From: Nitrincola sp. A-D6
GTDB taxonomy: Bacteria > Pseudomonadota > Gammaproteobacteria > Pseudomonadales > Balneatricaceae
Length of the DNA stretch: 64,000 bases
Direction of reading: 5' to 3'
NCBI RefSeq assembly: GCF_000764495.1
Contig: NZ_JRLB01000111.1
Location: 1-64,000, forward strand
This document shows positions 40,259-50,561 of this stretch, piece by piece. Every line of letters starts with the position of its first letter. Within the stretch, counting starts at the first letter, position 1. The position numbers and the translations under genes are program-made. The notes beneath the pieces were generated by a model, which saw only the letters and a list, made by a program, of their open reading frames with translations, was not told the DNA's origin and ran no database searches.

Positions 40259-41550
40259 GTGAAAATGCTGAAAAGACTTTTACTCCCGACCCTGATCAGC
40301 TCAACCCTGACAGTTTCTGGTTTTGTCTCTGCCGGACCTCTGGCTGATCTTTATCGTTTGGCATTAGAAAATGATCCGCAACTGAAGCAGGCCGAAGCCG
40401 AGCTGATGGCGGGTCTGGAAGCGCCCGTTCAAGGGCGTGCAGGCCTTTTGCCACGTGCCAATCTGACTGCTAACACCAGTGATGCTTCGGGGGGCGATCA
40501 CACTACCGGTTACAGCGTGAGTCTGGAACAACCGGTTTTTGATGCCGCCAGTTACTACAACTTTAAACGTACCGAAGTGCTGGCCGAGCGTTCCAATATT
40601 GAGTTTGATCAGGCACAACAAACCCTGATTCTACGCAGTATTGAAGCCTATCTGGAAGTGCTCAGAGCACTTAGTACGCTGGAAAACTCCCAGGCACAGG
40701 AACGCGCACTACAACGTCGTCTGGATCAGGTTAATGCCCAGTTTGAAGTAGGTCTGATCGCTATTACTGATGTACAGGAAGCCCAGGCAGCCTATGATCT
40801 GGCTGTGGTTGTACGCATTGATGCCGAAGGTGATCTGCAAAACAGCTATGAAGCACTGGAACGTCTGGCAGGCAAGCCGTATAGCCAAGTCGCCAAGCTT
40901 GATGCTGAATTTCCAATAGTCTCAGTTGAACCCGCAGACCCACAGGTTTGGCTGGAAAAAGCACGCCAGGACAATCTCAATCTAAAAGTTGCAGAAGCCC
41001 AGCTTGAAATCACTCGACGCAATGCACAAGTCAAACGCAGCGATCATTTGCCCACTGTCACTCTCGGTCTGACACATAACAACAACCGAATTCATGGCAA
41101 CAGCGCGCGTGACGGCTGGAACGACAGCAACACAGTTGCCCTGCGTATGAACATGCCACTCTATGCCGGTGGCAGTCTCAACTCAGCACAGCGTCAGGCT
41201 GAACATGAGCAGATTGCAAGCACACATTTCCGGAAGATACACTGCGCTCGGTTACAGAAGGCACACGCTCATTACTGCGTACGCTACAAACCAGCTCACA
41301 AGGTGTTAAAGCACGTCAGCAGAGCATTCTCTCTCGCGAAACCGCTTTACGGGCAACAGAAGAAGGCTTCAATGTGGGCACACGTAACGTGGTAGATGTA
41401 CTCCAGGCCGAGCAAAACCTGTTCGAAGCCCGCCTGGCTTACGAAAACGCCCGCATCGACCATATTAACGCGCTGTTTCAGTTCAAACAGACTATCGGCA
41501 CCCTGAATCCCGATGACTTGTTTGCCTTAGATGAGTGGTTAATTCCTTAA
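40259..41550 (+). CDS. TolC-family outer-membrane channel, one-base frameshift
   Basis: Repaired, a 430-residue outer-membrane factor. GTG 40259 is chosen because AAGGA lies seven bases before it. It overlaps no pump codon and leads into a signal peptide (LLLPTLISSTLTVSGFVSAG). TolC repeats are visible: LADLYRLALENDPQLKQAE, QPVFDAASYYNFKR, and EGFNVGTRNVVDVLQAEQNL in the second repeat. A C is missing near 41231 (CCC to CC), which otherwise ends the protein at 41395. The corrected frame continues THFPEDTLRSVTEGTRSLL to the TAA at 41548-41550. It completes the tripartite efflux system. Confidence 0.86.
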
Positions 41551-41553
41551 AGC

Positions 41554-41696
41554 GTCGCCCGGGGACCGGGCTCCTACAAACCGTAAGAGCCCCACCACCT
41601 TGTAGGAGCCTCACCTTGTGGGAGCTCGCTCCGCGAGCGATATATTCGTGATATATTCGCCCGGAGACCGGGCTCCCACAGAGCGGGCTCCTACAT
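41554..41696. repeat. REP cluster 1
   Basis: Several copies of the local REP family: TGTAGGAGC or TGTGGGAGC with the hairpins GCTCGCTCCGCGAGC and CGCCCGGAGACCGGGC, in both orientations, filling the gap between two convergent genes. Confidence 0.85.
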
Positions 41697-41698
41697 TA

Positions 41699-42340
41699 TT
41701 AATGCAGGGTAATTCCCAAGGGTTTGACCTGCTCTTTAATCACATCAAACTTGTCACGCAAATCTTCCAGCGGGAACAGGCCGAAATCCAATGGATCAAC
41801 CGGCAGTTCATACCAGTCCAAAGTCCAAACACGGGTCATGAGTTCAAACTCACCGATCAGTGCATCCATAAAGATCATTACCGCTTCAACACGCGGGTCC
41901 ATCTCCAGGATATCGGGCATATCCTCCAGATACACCGCCAGCTGTAACTTGCCTTCAATCAAACGCAACGAACACCAGTAATCTTCAATCTGGCAGATTT
42001 CATCGCCCAGATTCACTCGGGCAGGCACGGGATTGCAGCGCTCATTAAACGCTTTGAACTCGATACCCCGCAGTGCCGGAGCCATACTAACCAGACTCAA
42101 TACAGAGTGGATAGATTCCGGATAACCGTCGCATCCGAACACCATTTCAACCGGACCTTCAGCATCGTCACGCTCAAAATGAAAGGTCAGATTACGGTCG
42201 ATCTTTTGCAGGCGTTCGCGATACTCTTCCAATAACCGATCTGCACCAAAGTGGCTTTCATGCTGGCTTTCCAGTAATTGGTCCAGCGTTTTTTCCAGCT
42301 GGCTCCAGAATGCCTGAATCTGCTCAAAGTCGTTTATCAT
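41699..42340 (-). CDS. Conserved hypothetical protein, function unknown
   Basis: A 213-residue acidic soluble protein with no signal peptide. It starts MINDFEQIQAFWSQLEKTLD with a helical N-terminal hairpin and continues as alternating strands and helices (FHFERDDAEGPVEMVFGCDG, EFELMTRVWTLDWYELPVD). The repeated hydrophobic pattern VMIFMDALIGEFELMTRVW suggests a folded enzyme-like or chaperone-like core, but I recognise no family. It is read in the same direction as dcd and begins 29 bases after it, so it may be co-transcribed with dcd. Confidence 0.6.
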   Translation of the reverse strand: MINDFEQIQAFWSQLEKTLDQLLESQHESHFGADRLLEEYRERLQKIDRNLTFHFERDDAEGPVEMVFGCDGYPESIHSVLSLVSMAPALRGIEFKAFNERCNPVPARVNLGDEICQIEDYWCSLRLIEGKLQLAVYLEDMPDILEMDPRVEAVMIFMDALIGEFELMTRVWTLDWYELPVDPLDFGLFPLEDLRDKFDVIKEQVKPLGITLH

Positions 42341-42369
42341 AGTGCCTCAATAATACCTCAATGGTGCGC

Positions 42370-42936
42370 TTAGGTTCTTGGTACAACAACGCCAGTCTGG
42401 CCCTGATACTTGCCCGCACGATCTTTGTAAGAGGTCTCACAAACTTCATCAGCGCCCAGGAACAACATCTGGGCGACACCCTCGTGAGCATAAATACGTG
42501 CAGGCAGTGGTGTGGTATTGGAAAACTCCAACGTCACATGCCCTTCCCACTCAGGTTCCAGCGGGGTGACATTAACGATAATTCCGCAACGGGCATAGGT
42601 ACTCTTACCCAGACAGATGGTCAAAACTTCGCGGGGAATACGAAAGTATTCAACCGTACGCGCCAGCGCAAATGAATTGGGTGGAATAATGCAAACATCC
42701 GACTTCACATCCACAAAGCTACGTTCATCAAACTGTTTTGGATCGACGATAGTAGAGTTGATATTAGTGAAAACCTTGAATTCATCGGCACAGCGAACAT
42801 CATAGCCATAACTGGATGTGCCATAAGACACTATCGGTTGGTTATTGGCGCGTCGCACCTGATTTGGCTCGAATGGATCAATCATTTGCCGCTCCTGCGC
42901 CATCTGTCTGATCCAACGGTCTGATTTAATCCCCAT
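42370..42936 (-). CDS. dcd: dCTP deaminase
   Basis: A 188-residue trimeric dCTP deaminase, which converts dCTP to dUTP on the route to dTTP in gammaproteobacteria. [13 protein letters not shown], the substrate-binding [10 protein letters not shown]-type strand, [20 protein letters not shown] (with the catalytic Glu) and GVAQMLF are conserved. ATG 42936 is chosen because relatives begin MSIKSDRWI, here [13 protein letters not shown] six bases upstream is less likely. It lies downstream of mrp across a terminator. Confidence 0.93.
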   Translation of the reverse strand: MGIKSDRWIRQMAQERQMIDPFEPNQVRRANNQPIVSYGTSSYGYDVRCADEFKVFTNINSTIVDPKQFDERSFVDVKSDVCIIPPNSFALARTVEYFRIPREVLTICLGKSTYARCGIIVNVTPLEPEWEGHVTLEFSNTTPLPARIYAHEGVAQMLFLGADEVCETSYKDRAGKYQGQTGVVVPRT

Positions 42937-43006
42937 ACACACTCGCGTAGTTGTTGGTAATTGAGTTATTTGTGACTGAACAACCTGTTATTTTAACCTG
43001 TTACGC

Positions 43007-43038
43007 AAAAAAAAACCGCCCCTTTTTACAGAGGCGGT
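43007..43038 (-). terminator. Terminator between mrp and dcd
   Basis: ACCGCC (43015-43020) pairs with GGCGGT (43033-43038). The A-run at 43007-43014 gives a U-run on the leftward transcript of mrp. Confidence 0.75.
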
Positions 43039-43089
43039 AACAACCTGATACTAATATGCGGGGAACAAACTTCTTACTAAACTATCGTA

Positions 43090-43938
43090 TCAGTCATTTA
43101 AGACAGCAATAGAGGGTGCTGAGTTCCCTGCTTCTGCAATTTTTTTCGTTAAATTAGCTGTTTTTCTTGCTATGTCCCGATATATCTGGGCAATACGGCC
43201 ATCCGGGTCAGCCACTACGCTGGGTATTCCACTATCTGTCTGCTCACGAATCTCGATAACCAGTGGTAGCTGCCCTAAAAGTTCAGTTTCATAATCCTGA
43301 GCAATACGCTCACCACCACCAGCACCAAATATAGCTTCTTCATGGCCACAGTTACTGCAAATATGCAGACTCATGTTTTCAATCACGCCCAATACCGGAA
43401 TGTCCACCTTGCGGAACATCTCAATACCTTTTTTGCAATCCAGCAGAGCAATATCCTGCGGTGTGGTCACTATGACCGCGCCAGTCACTGGCACTTTTTG
43501 TGACAAGGTCAACTGAATATCACCCGTACCTGGTGGCATATCCACGATCAGGTAATCCAGATTATCCCAACGCGTTTGCATCAGCAGTTGCTGTAACGCA
43601 CCCGCTGCCATGGGGCCACGCCAAACCATCGGCGTTGAATCAGTTACCAGAAAACTCATCGACATGACTTGAATACCGTGCGCTTTCAGTGGCAGAAAAT
43701 GCTTATCTTCATCCGCCTGCGGACGTGTACCCGAAGGAATCCCCAGCATCATGCCCTGGCTTGGGCCATAAATATCAGCATCAAGAATGCCGGTACGATA
43801 ACCCTCTGCCGCCAGCGCCAGCGCCAGATTCACCGCTGTGGTCGACTTACCAACACCACCCTTGCCGGAAGCAACAGCAATAATCTGCTTAACACCATCC
43901 AGACTGGGAGTTGCGCCCATTTGTTGTACTGCTGACAT
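43090..43938 (-). CDS. mrp: Mrp/ApbC iron-sulfur carrier ATPase
   Basis: A 282-residue P-loop ATPase of the Mrp/NBP35 type, thought to carry and deliver [4Fe-4S] clusters. The deviant Walker A KGGVGKSTTAVNLALAL, the Mrp box DADIYGPSQGMMLG, VDMPPGTGDIQLTLSQ and the cluster-binding CSNCGH are intact. It lacks the N-terminal MIP18/DUF59 domain that E. coli Mrp carries, so it is of the short form. AGGAG precedes the ATG (43938). It is leftward, ahead of dcd. Confidence 0.92.
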   Translation of the reverse strand: MSAVQQMGATPSLDGVKQIIAVASGKGGVGKSTTAVNLALALAAEGYRTGILDADIYGPSQGMMLGIPSGTRPQADEDKHFLPLKAHGIQVMSMSFLVTDSTPMVWRGPMAAGALQQLLMQTRWDNLDYLIVDMPPGTGDIQLTLSQKVPVTGAVIVTTPQDIALLDCKKGIEMFRKVDIPVLGVIENMSLHICSNCGHEEAIFGAGGGERIAQDYETELLGQLPLVIEIREQTDSGIPSVVADPDGRIAQIYRDIARKTANLTKKIAEAGNSAPSIAVLND

Positions 43939-44031
43939 ATTCTTCTCCTGTGCACCTTCATCGACAGTGCGCGTTATTTCCTACTAATTTACTCAACTAT
44001 AACTCATAAATCAATATGGAAGAAAAATCAT

Positions 44032-44135
44032 TGTAGGAGCCCGGTCTGTGGGAGCACGGCCTGTGGGAGCCCAGTCTCTGGGCGATTTTGGGTTATGTTC
44101 ATAATCATAATCGCTCGCAGAGCGAGCTCCTACAA
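44032..44135. repeat. REP cluster 2
   Basis: REP units TGTAGGAGCCCGGTCTGTG, TGTGGGAGCCCAGTCTCTGG and the inverted TCGCTCGCAGAGCGAGCTCC in tandem and inverted order, between trmA and mrp. Confidence 0.85.
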
Positions 44136-44143
44136 GGAGGGGG

Positions 44144-45241
44144 TTAACCCCGTTTAATCAACCACACTCCACATTCCAGATGATCAGTATAGGGGAACTG
44201 ATCAAACATGGCGAAGCGCTCGATGGTGTGGGTTTTACAAATTTCGCGAAGGTTCTGCTGCAATGTATCGGGGTTGCAGGAAATATATAAAATCCGTTCA
44301 TAAGCAACCACCTGCTGCACTGTCTCATCATCCAGACCTGAGCGCGGGGGATCAACAAGCACCGTACTGAAGTTACAAGATTCCAGCTCCAGGCCAGCCA
44401 CTTTACGGGTTTCTTTTTCCCCTCGCAGCACCTTGACCAGGTCTTCCGAAGGCATACGCAACACATCAATATTATCGATACCATTATCGACAATATTGTC
44501 ACGTGCGGCTTTTACAGACGTTTTGGATATCTCAGTTGCCACAACCCGACGAAAATTCTGCGCCAGCGGCAGGGTAAAATTACCGTTACCACAGTAAAAC
44601 TCAACCAGGTCAGTTTCACCCGCACTGTCACTGGTGACATCCAGCGCCCAGTGAATCATATGTCGACACACTTCGGCATTGGGCTGGGTAAAGCTGTTTT
44701 CGGTCTGAATATACCGGTAATCCCGGCCATTAATCGCCAAGGTTTCGATTACGTAATCCCGGTCGAGCATAATTTTGGATTTACGTGCACGCCCGACGAT
44801 ATCAATATTGAAAGCCTCACGCAGCGGTTTAACCGCGGCAACCCAGTCATCCCCTATTTGACGGTGGTACAACAGCGAAACCAGCAGTTCACCGGACAGG
44901 GTGCTGAGAAAGTCGACCTGAAACAAACGAAAGCGTAGCTCTTTAACCGGGCGAATCGCATCCAGCAGCGCAAACATCACTTCATGAATACGCTCCGATA
45001 CCATAGGGCAATGAGTCACTTTAACCGGGGCTCGTTTATTACCCGGTTCAAACATCACGTAATACAAGTCATCGTCATCATGCCAGGTACGAAACTCGGC
45101 ACGCATGCGATAGTGTTCACGCGGTGATTCAAAAACCTCAACCGCAGGCAGTTCAAATTCAGCAAACTGCTGCAGTAAACGCTGCTGCTTTGCAGCCAGC
45201 AATTGTGAATAACGTTCAGGGTCGACCTGAGGAAGTGACAT
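44144..45241 (-). CDS. trmA: tRNA (uracil-5-)-methyltransferase
   Basis: A 365-residue TrmA, which uses SAM to make ribothymidine at U54 of tRNA. The SAM site EFYCGNGNFTLPLAQNF, the motif VLVDPPRSGLDDETV and the catalytic Cys in ILYISCNPDTLQQNL are conserved. The N-terminal TRAM-less form and the length match E. coli TrmA. The start is an ATG (MSLPQVDPERY). The product ends FPYTDHLECGVWLIKRG, and the TAA lies a few bases from the REP cluster. Confidence 0.93.
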   Translation of the reverse strand: MSLPQVDPERYSQLLAAKQQRLLQQFAEFELPAVEVFESPREHYRMRAEFRTWHDDDDLYYVMFEPGNKRAPVKVTHCPMVSERIHEVMFALLDAIRPVKELRFRLFQVDFLSTLSGELLVSLLYHRQIGDDWVAAVKPLREAFNIDIVGRARKSKIMLDRDYVIETLAINGRDYRYIQTENSFTQPNAEVCRHMIHWALDVTSDSAGETDLVEFYCGNGNFTLPLAQNFRRVVATEISKTSVKAARDNIVDNGIDNIDVLRMPSEDLVKVLRGEKETRKVAGLELESCNFSTVLVDPPRSGLDDETVQQVVAYERILYISCNPDTLQQNLREICKTHTIERFAMFDQFPYTDHLECGVWLIKRG

Positions 45242-45311
45242 AAAAAGCCTCTGTATGCGTGCGACAACAAAGGCGGGATTTTATCAGGCTGAGGCCATGA
45301 AAACGACTGGA

Positions 45312-46535
45312 TCAGTTACGCATTGCCCGGGCAACTTCATGTGCGGCCATTTCCCATTTAGGCAATTGATCTATGACCCCTATTGCGGTGAGGTATTCAC
45401 GGGATAAACGACCGCCCAGATTACAGCCCATCGCATTAAATAAAGGTGGCAACAATGAATCAGCCAGATGCACAGCCGTCAGGGCTGAAAACGCCGTATC
45501 GCCCGAAGCGTTGGGAACATGGTGAAACAACACCGCATGTACCATTTCAGGAGCCAGGTTCCAGCGATCCAGCAGAAAGGCACCCGCCTGGGCGTGGGTT
45601 GCGCCCAGCAGCATTTTTTCAACTACATAAAGTGGTTGATTCAACTCTTGTGCCCGGATCATCACCTGGTGATATTGCTGGCCATCGCCCATGGCCAGCA
45701 ATATCATCCCGACATCCAGCAACAGCCCGGCAAGACGGGCTTGCGACTGCATATTTCGGTCATATCCTGCATCCCGGCAAATATCAGATGCGAGCTGGCT
45801 AACCAAAACTGAGCGTTCCTGCAACTGCTCAAAAGAGAAACCACGCCACTGTGCCGTTTGTGGCATAGACTCAAACAAGTGTGCCGTCAGAACCAGATCT
45901 CGTATGGTTCTTAAACCTAACAGATTGACTGCTTCTTTAACGGTAAAAAAGTTATGTGAAGACAAACCAAAATAGGCAGAATTCACCAACTGCAGGATTT
46001 TAGTCACTATGCCAGGATCACGCTGGACTATATCGGCAACCTCTTTAATCCCGGCTGTTTCTGAGCGCAAGGCTTCATCCAGATCGACCAGTATGGCGGG
46101 AAAAGACGGCAGATGCCCCAATGAAGAGATGTAATCACGTAGTTCTGGTTGTGTGAGTAACTGCTCGGCTTTAATCGCTCGGTCAACCGCCTCATGCAGC
46201 GCACGCTCGGTATATTCCAGTGATAAACAACGGTGCGCGACTTCAGCAGCATGCCCTGCTTCAAAGGGTTTCATTGGGTGAGTGATCAGAATGCGGCCGA
46301 TACCTGGGCGCATTTTACGCACTTTCCGCAACAACTCGATCGATTCTTTTACATGCGAATGTGTTTTAATCACTATTACGTGATAGTCACAATCCGGTGC
46401 AGACAATGCCTGAAACGCTTCATCAATACTGAATACTTTGCTTTGTTCGGCACTCAAAGGCAGCGTAGTTGCGGCTTTTTCGTCGCGTAAATCACAAAAC
46501 AGTACTTGTGTATCTATTTGAGCTGGCATGTTCAC
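45312..46535 (-). CDS. HDOD-domain signalling protein
   Basis: A 407-residue cytosolic protein. The N-terminal 130 residues resemble a response-regulator-like fold (DCDYHVIVIKTHSHVKESIE, LITHPMKPFEAGH). The HDOD domain occupies residues 140-340 (SLGHLPSFPAILVDLDEALR, RDPGIVTKILQLVNSAYFG, ARLAGLLLDVGMILLAMGDG). HDOD proteins act in signalling, often near c-di-GMP pathways, and lack the metal His-Asp pair of true HD phosphodiesterases. GTG 46535 and ATG 46529 are both possible starts. It is divergent from metG. Confidence 0.8.
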   Translation of the reverse strand: MNMPAQIDTQVLFCDLRDEKAATTLPLSAEQSKVFSIDEAFQALSAPDCDYHVIVIKTHSHVKESIELLRKVRKMRPGIGRILITHPMKPFEAGHAAEVAHRCLSLEYTERALHEAVDRAIKAEQLLTQPELRDYISSLGHLPSFPAILVDLDEALRSETAGIKEVADIVQRDPGIVTKILQLVNSAYFGLSSHNFFTVKEAVNLLGLRTIRDLVLTAHLFESMPQTAQWRGFSFEQLQERSVLVSQLASDICRDAGYDRNMQSQARLAGLLLDVGMILLAMGDGQQYHQVMIRAQELNQPLYVVEKMLLGATHAQAGAFLLDRWNLAPEMVHAVLFHHVPNASGDTAFSALTAVHLADSLLPPLFNAMGCNLGGRLSREYLTAIGVIDQLPKWEMAAHEVARAMRN

Positions 46536-46690
46536 TAGACCTTTTTACTACACATAGGCAGTCTAAGTTTTGTTTGAAAATGGCTCATAAATTTAAAAGC
46601 CCCTCGTCGAGGTTCATTAGGCAAAAAAAACAGCGTAGAATCAATATACAAAATCAATATCCTTACTGAAAATATAGCTTTGAGCCGAAA

Positions 46691-48728
46691 ATGACCGCAA
46701 ATTCACGCAACATACTTGTCACCAGTGCACTGCCCTACGCAAATGGTCCTATTCACCTGGGTCATATGGTCGAATACATCCAGACCGATATCTGGGTAAG
46801 ATTCCAAAAACAACGTGGAAACACCTGCATTTATGTTTGTGCAGACGATGCACATGGCACACCCATCATGCTCAAGGCCAGCCAGATGGGCCTGACACCA
46901 GAAGAACTGGTCAGCAAGGTGAGTATAGAACATCAGCGTGACTTTGCTGGTTTCATGGTTAATTTTGATAATTATCACTCGACTCACTCGGAAGAAAACC
47001 GCTATTACGCCTCATTGATCTACGAGCGCCTGCGTGATGCAGGCCATATAGCCCGCCGCACCATTACCCAGGCTTTCGATCCGGAAAAAAACATGTTTTT
47101 ACCGGATCGCTTCATCAAGGGTGAATGTCCTAAATGTGGTGCGGCGGATCAATACGGTGATTCCTGTGAAGCCTGCGGTGCCACTTACAGTCCCATAGAA
47201 CTGAAAAATGCCTATTCCGCCATCTCCGGTGCTAAGCCCATCGAAAAAGATTCAGAGCACTTTTTCTTTAAGCTGGCTGATTTTGAAGATTTCCTGCGTA
47301 CCTGGGTTGATGGTCATGTTCAGGAGCAGATGACACATAAACTGAATGAATGGTTTGAATCCGGCCTGCAGCAGTGGGATATTTCTCGCGATGCACCTAC
47401 TGGGGTTTTGAAATACCCGGTGAAAATGGCAAGTATTTTTATGTCTGGCTGGATGCGCCCATTGGCTATATGGCCAGCTTCCGCAACTGGTGCGAACAGA
47501 ACCAGGTAGACTTTAACAGTTACTGGCGCCCGACTCTCAGGCTGAGCTATACCATTTCATTGGCAAGGATATCGCCTATTTCCATACCCTGTTCTGGCCA
47601 GCCATGCTCAAGGGTGCCGGTTTCAGAACGCCAACAGCAGTCTTCTGTCATGGATTCCTGACCGTAAACGGACAAAAAATGTCCAAGTCGCGCGGCACCT
47701 TTATCATGGCAGAAACCTATTTAAGGCACCTCCGCCCGGAATACCTGCGTTACTATTTTGCCGCCAAACTCGGCTCCGGCATTGATGATATCGACCTGAG
47801 CCTGGATGATTTCCGCATGCGGGTTAATTCAGACCTGGTGAATAAGGTAGTTAACATCGCCAGCCGCTGTGCCGGTTTCATCAGCAAGAAATTTGAAGGT
47901 CAACTCGACAGCCAACTTGCGGATCCGGCCCTGTACCAACAGGCCGTTGAACTGAGTGAAACGATTGCCAAAGCCTATGAAGCACGCGAGTACAGCCGTG
48001 CCATGCGTGAAATCATGCACCTGGCTGACAAAGCCAATCAGTATATCGACACCGCCGAACCCTGGGTTCTGGCCAAGCAGGAAGGCAAAGAAGCCGAAGT
48101 ACTGGCATGCTGCACTCAGGGTATTAACCTGTTCCGCGTCATCATCAGCTACCTGGCACCGGTGTTGCCATCCGTGGCAGAAGAAGCTGCCGCCTTCCTC
48201 AATATTGATGGATTTAATTGGGATGCGATTGAACAACCCTTGCTGAATCACCGTATCAATAAGTTCAAACCACTGATGCAGCGTGTTGATCCGGATATGA
48301 TTGATAAAATTATTGAAGACTCCAAACAGGACCTGCTGGAAGCCAAGGCTATCACCAACAAACCTGCCATGCAGACAGAACTGGAAAAAGAGCCGCTGGC
48401 AGACACCATTGAATTTGCTGACTTTGCCAAACTCGACCTGCGTGTTGTGCGCATTGCCAAGGCGGAAGCGGTTGAGGGTGCCGACAAATTGCTGCGTTTA
48501 ACCCTGGACCTGGGTGGAGAGGAACGCAATGTGTTTGCCGGGATCAAATCTGCGTATAAACCGGAAGAACTGCAAGGCAAACTCACGGTGATGGTAGCCA
48601 ACCTGGCCCCCAGGAAAATGAAATTTGGTGTTTCTGAAGGGATGGTGTTAGCCGCAGGGCCCGGTGGTAAAGATATCTGGATACTGGAACCGCAAGCCGG
48701 TGCCCAGCCGGGCATGCGTATTCGCTGA
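46691..48728 (+). CDS. metG: Methionyl-tRNA synthetase, two one-base frameshifts
   Basis: Repaired, a 679-residue class I synthetase, full length and essential. [15 protein letters not shown] is the HIGH region. The zinc knuckle is [32 protein letters not shown] carries KMSKS. The C-terminal tRNA-binding domain begins [20 protein letters not shown]. Single Cs are missing near 47397 (CCC to CC) and 47531 (CCCC to CCC). Repair gives [20 protein letters not shown] and [20 protein letters not shown]. Because metG is essential and single-copy in most bacteria, these are very likely sequence errors. Confidence 0.93.
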
Positions 48729-48746
48729 GCTGTTTCTGGAGACCGA

Positions 48747-49445
48747 ATGGCTAATAAAGATCTACAGAAAACATCTGACAGACAGGCCTTAGACCTGTTC
48801 ATAGATAAAGTAAATAAAATGCCGGCCATTCACACCCGTGATGGTCGGCTGATCTTTGCCCTTGATGCCACCGCCAGCCGTCAAGCCAGCTGGGATCAGG
48901 CCTGCCAGCTGCAAAGTGAACTGTTTCTTGCCACCCGGGATCTCGGGGGGCTGAGCGTACAGCTGTGTTACTACCGCGGCTTTGGCGAGTTCCGTGCCAC
49001 CTCCTGGATCAATGACACCAACGAACTGTTACGCCAGATGAACGGTGTCAGTTGTCTTGGCGGACATACCCAGATCAGCAAGGTACTCAACCAGGCAGTA
49101 AAAGAAACACGTAACAAACAGGTAAGGGCCATCATACTGGTGGTCGATTGCTGCGAAGAAGATGCAGACAGCCTGTGTCAGAAAGCCGGTGAACTGGGGA
49201 TGCTAAACACACCAGTGTTTATCTTTCATGAAGGCCAGGACAGCCAAGCCGGTCAGATTTTTCAGCAAATCTGTAAACTCTCCGGTGGTGCCTACACACC
49301 CTTTGACAGCAACAGCGCCGATGTACTGCGTGAACTGCTGGCTGCCGTTGCTGTCTATGCCAGTGGCGGGCGTAAGGCACTGGAGCATTTATCCACGTCT
49401 CAGAGTCAGCATATTAAACGCCTGACGCAGCAACTGGGTAAATAG
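48747..49445 (+). CDS. VWA-like protein in the metG operon
   Basis: A 232-residue soluble protein with a von Willebrand A-like fold. The first strand holds a MIDAS-type pattern, LIFALDATASRQASW (D-x-T-x-S). Later elements are MNGVSCLGGHTQISKVLN (second Thr loop) and AIILVVDCCEEDADSLCQ. It lies 18 bases after metG, and the next gene follows nine bases later, so the three are probably co-transcribed. Its role is unknown. Pairing with a membrane J-domain protein suggests a scaffold or chaperone-related task. Confidence 0.72.
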   Translation: MANKDLQKTSDRQALDLFIDKVNKMPAIHTRDGRLIFALDATASRQASWDQACQLQSELFLATRDLGGLSVQLCYYRGFGEFRATSWINDTNELLRQMNGVSCLGGHTQISKVLNQAVKETRNKQVRAIILVVDCCEEDADSLCQKAGELGMLNTPVFIFHEGQDSQAGQIFQQICKLSGGAYTPFDSNSADVLRELLAAVAVYASGGRKALEHLSTSQSQHIKRLTQQLGK

Positions 49446-49454
49446 GAGTAACGC

Positions 49455-50192
49455 GTGCATCCTTTCGGATTAATTGTTCTGACAGCCATCGGCCTGATCG
49501 GATTGCTATGGTTTCGCGCCCAGCCCAGTGGTCAAAAGCGCATGGCATTGGCCAAACTGGTGTTGGTAATGTTGATTCTGGGGTTGGTGTATCTCAGTAT
49601 CAGCGGCCGCCTACATATACTCGGGGCTTTACTGGCTCTTGGTTTGCCCTTCATTCAGAAGCTACTGCCTTTTATTCTGCGCTTGCTGCCAGTCGCCAAC
49701 CTGTTTAAACGCCGCACAGCCGCATCTGGGCAGAAAGGTAGTAACGGGGGTAATCGCTCCCGCGTTACCACTGCATTACTGGAAATGACCCTGGATCACG
49801 ATACAGGCGTCATGGATGGCACTGTACTCCAGGGTGAGCTTCAGGGGCGCTCACTCAGCGACCTAAGCGAGTCTGAGTTTATTCAACTGCTAAAGACTTG
49901 CCGCACTGAAGATGGTGACTCAGCCCGATTGTTGGAAACCTATCTGGATAAACGTTTTGGAGATAGCTGGCGGGCAGATGACACGGGTTCGGCGGCAGAT
50001 CAGAGCCCCGAAAGCGCGGGGGAAATTAACCGTGAAGAAGCCTATGCCATCCTCGGCCTTGAACCCGGTGCCAGCAAAGATGAAATCATTCAGGCCCATC
50101 GGCGGCTAATGCAAAAAATGCATCCTGATCGTGGGGGCAGCACCTGGCTGGCTGCGCGCATTAATGAAGCAAAAAAGTGCCTGATGGATTGA
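49455..50192 (+). CDS. Membrane-anchored J-domain protein
   Basis: A 245-residue protein. Three membrane helices ([37 protein letters not shown] and [20 protein letters not shown]) occupy residues 1-80, followed by a linker and a C-terminal J-domain ([40 protein letters not shown]) with the HPD tripeptide. This order, with the J-domain at the C-terminus, resembles DjlA and DjlB/C-like DnaK co-chaperones. The GTG start has AGGAG before it. It should recruit DnaK to the inner membrane. Confidence 0.82.
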   Translation: MHPFGLIVLTAIGLIGLLWFRAQPSGQKRMALAKLVLVMLILGLVYLSISGRLHILGALLALGLPFIQKLLPFILRLLPVANLFKRRTAASGQKGSNGGNRSRVTTALLEMTLDHDTGVMDGTVLQGELQGRSLSDLSESEFIQLLKTCRTEDGDSARLLETYLDKRFGDSWRADDTGSAADQSPESAGEINREEAYAILGLEPGASKDEIIQAHRRLMQKMHPDRGGSTWLAARINEAKKCLMD

Positions 50193-50246
50193 TCTGCAAG
50201 CGCCAGTATCAGCGTAACTTCTATCATTCAATAACAGGACCGACTG

Positions 50247-50561
50247 ATGAAAATTACGCTGAAACAACTGCAACAGGGCCAATGCAAAATTGATCAGTTG
50301 ATTCTGCAATCCATGGATTGTGACCTGTATCTGGTGAATATCCGAGACGCTCAGGGAGAGCGCTTAATTGTTTGCGACGACGCTGGCAGCCCATTAAGTT
50401 TTCGCAGCCAACTGCATGCTAAAAAACCTTTTAAGGGTTTAGGTATTACTGACACCCTGCTGGAACATCAGAGTACCTATAATGAGATGATTGGCATCGA
50501 ACCTGCACGGGTTGCGGCGCTGCAAGTGCCTATTGCTAACCCGGATCAGGACTATTCATAG
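50247..50561 (+). CDS. Small DUF6482-like protein
   Basis: A 104-residue soluble protein, MKITLKQLQQGQCKIDQLIL, with a beta-rich middle (DLYLVNIRDAQGERLIVCD, DAGSPLSFRSQLHAKKPF). The pattern is like DUF6482 proteins of Pseudomonas and relatives. Function unknown. ACAGGACC gives a weak ribosome site. It ends next to the convergent lipoprotein gene without a visible terminator. Confidence 0.65.
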   Translation: MKITLKQLQQGQCKIDQLILQSMDCDLYLVNIRDAQGERLIVCDDAGSPLSFRSQLHAKKPFKGLGITDTLLEHQSTYNEMIGIEPARVAALQVPIANPDQDYS

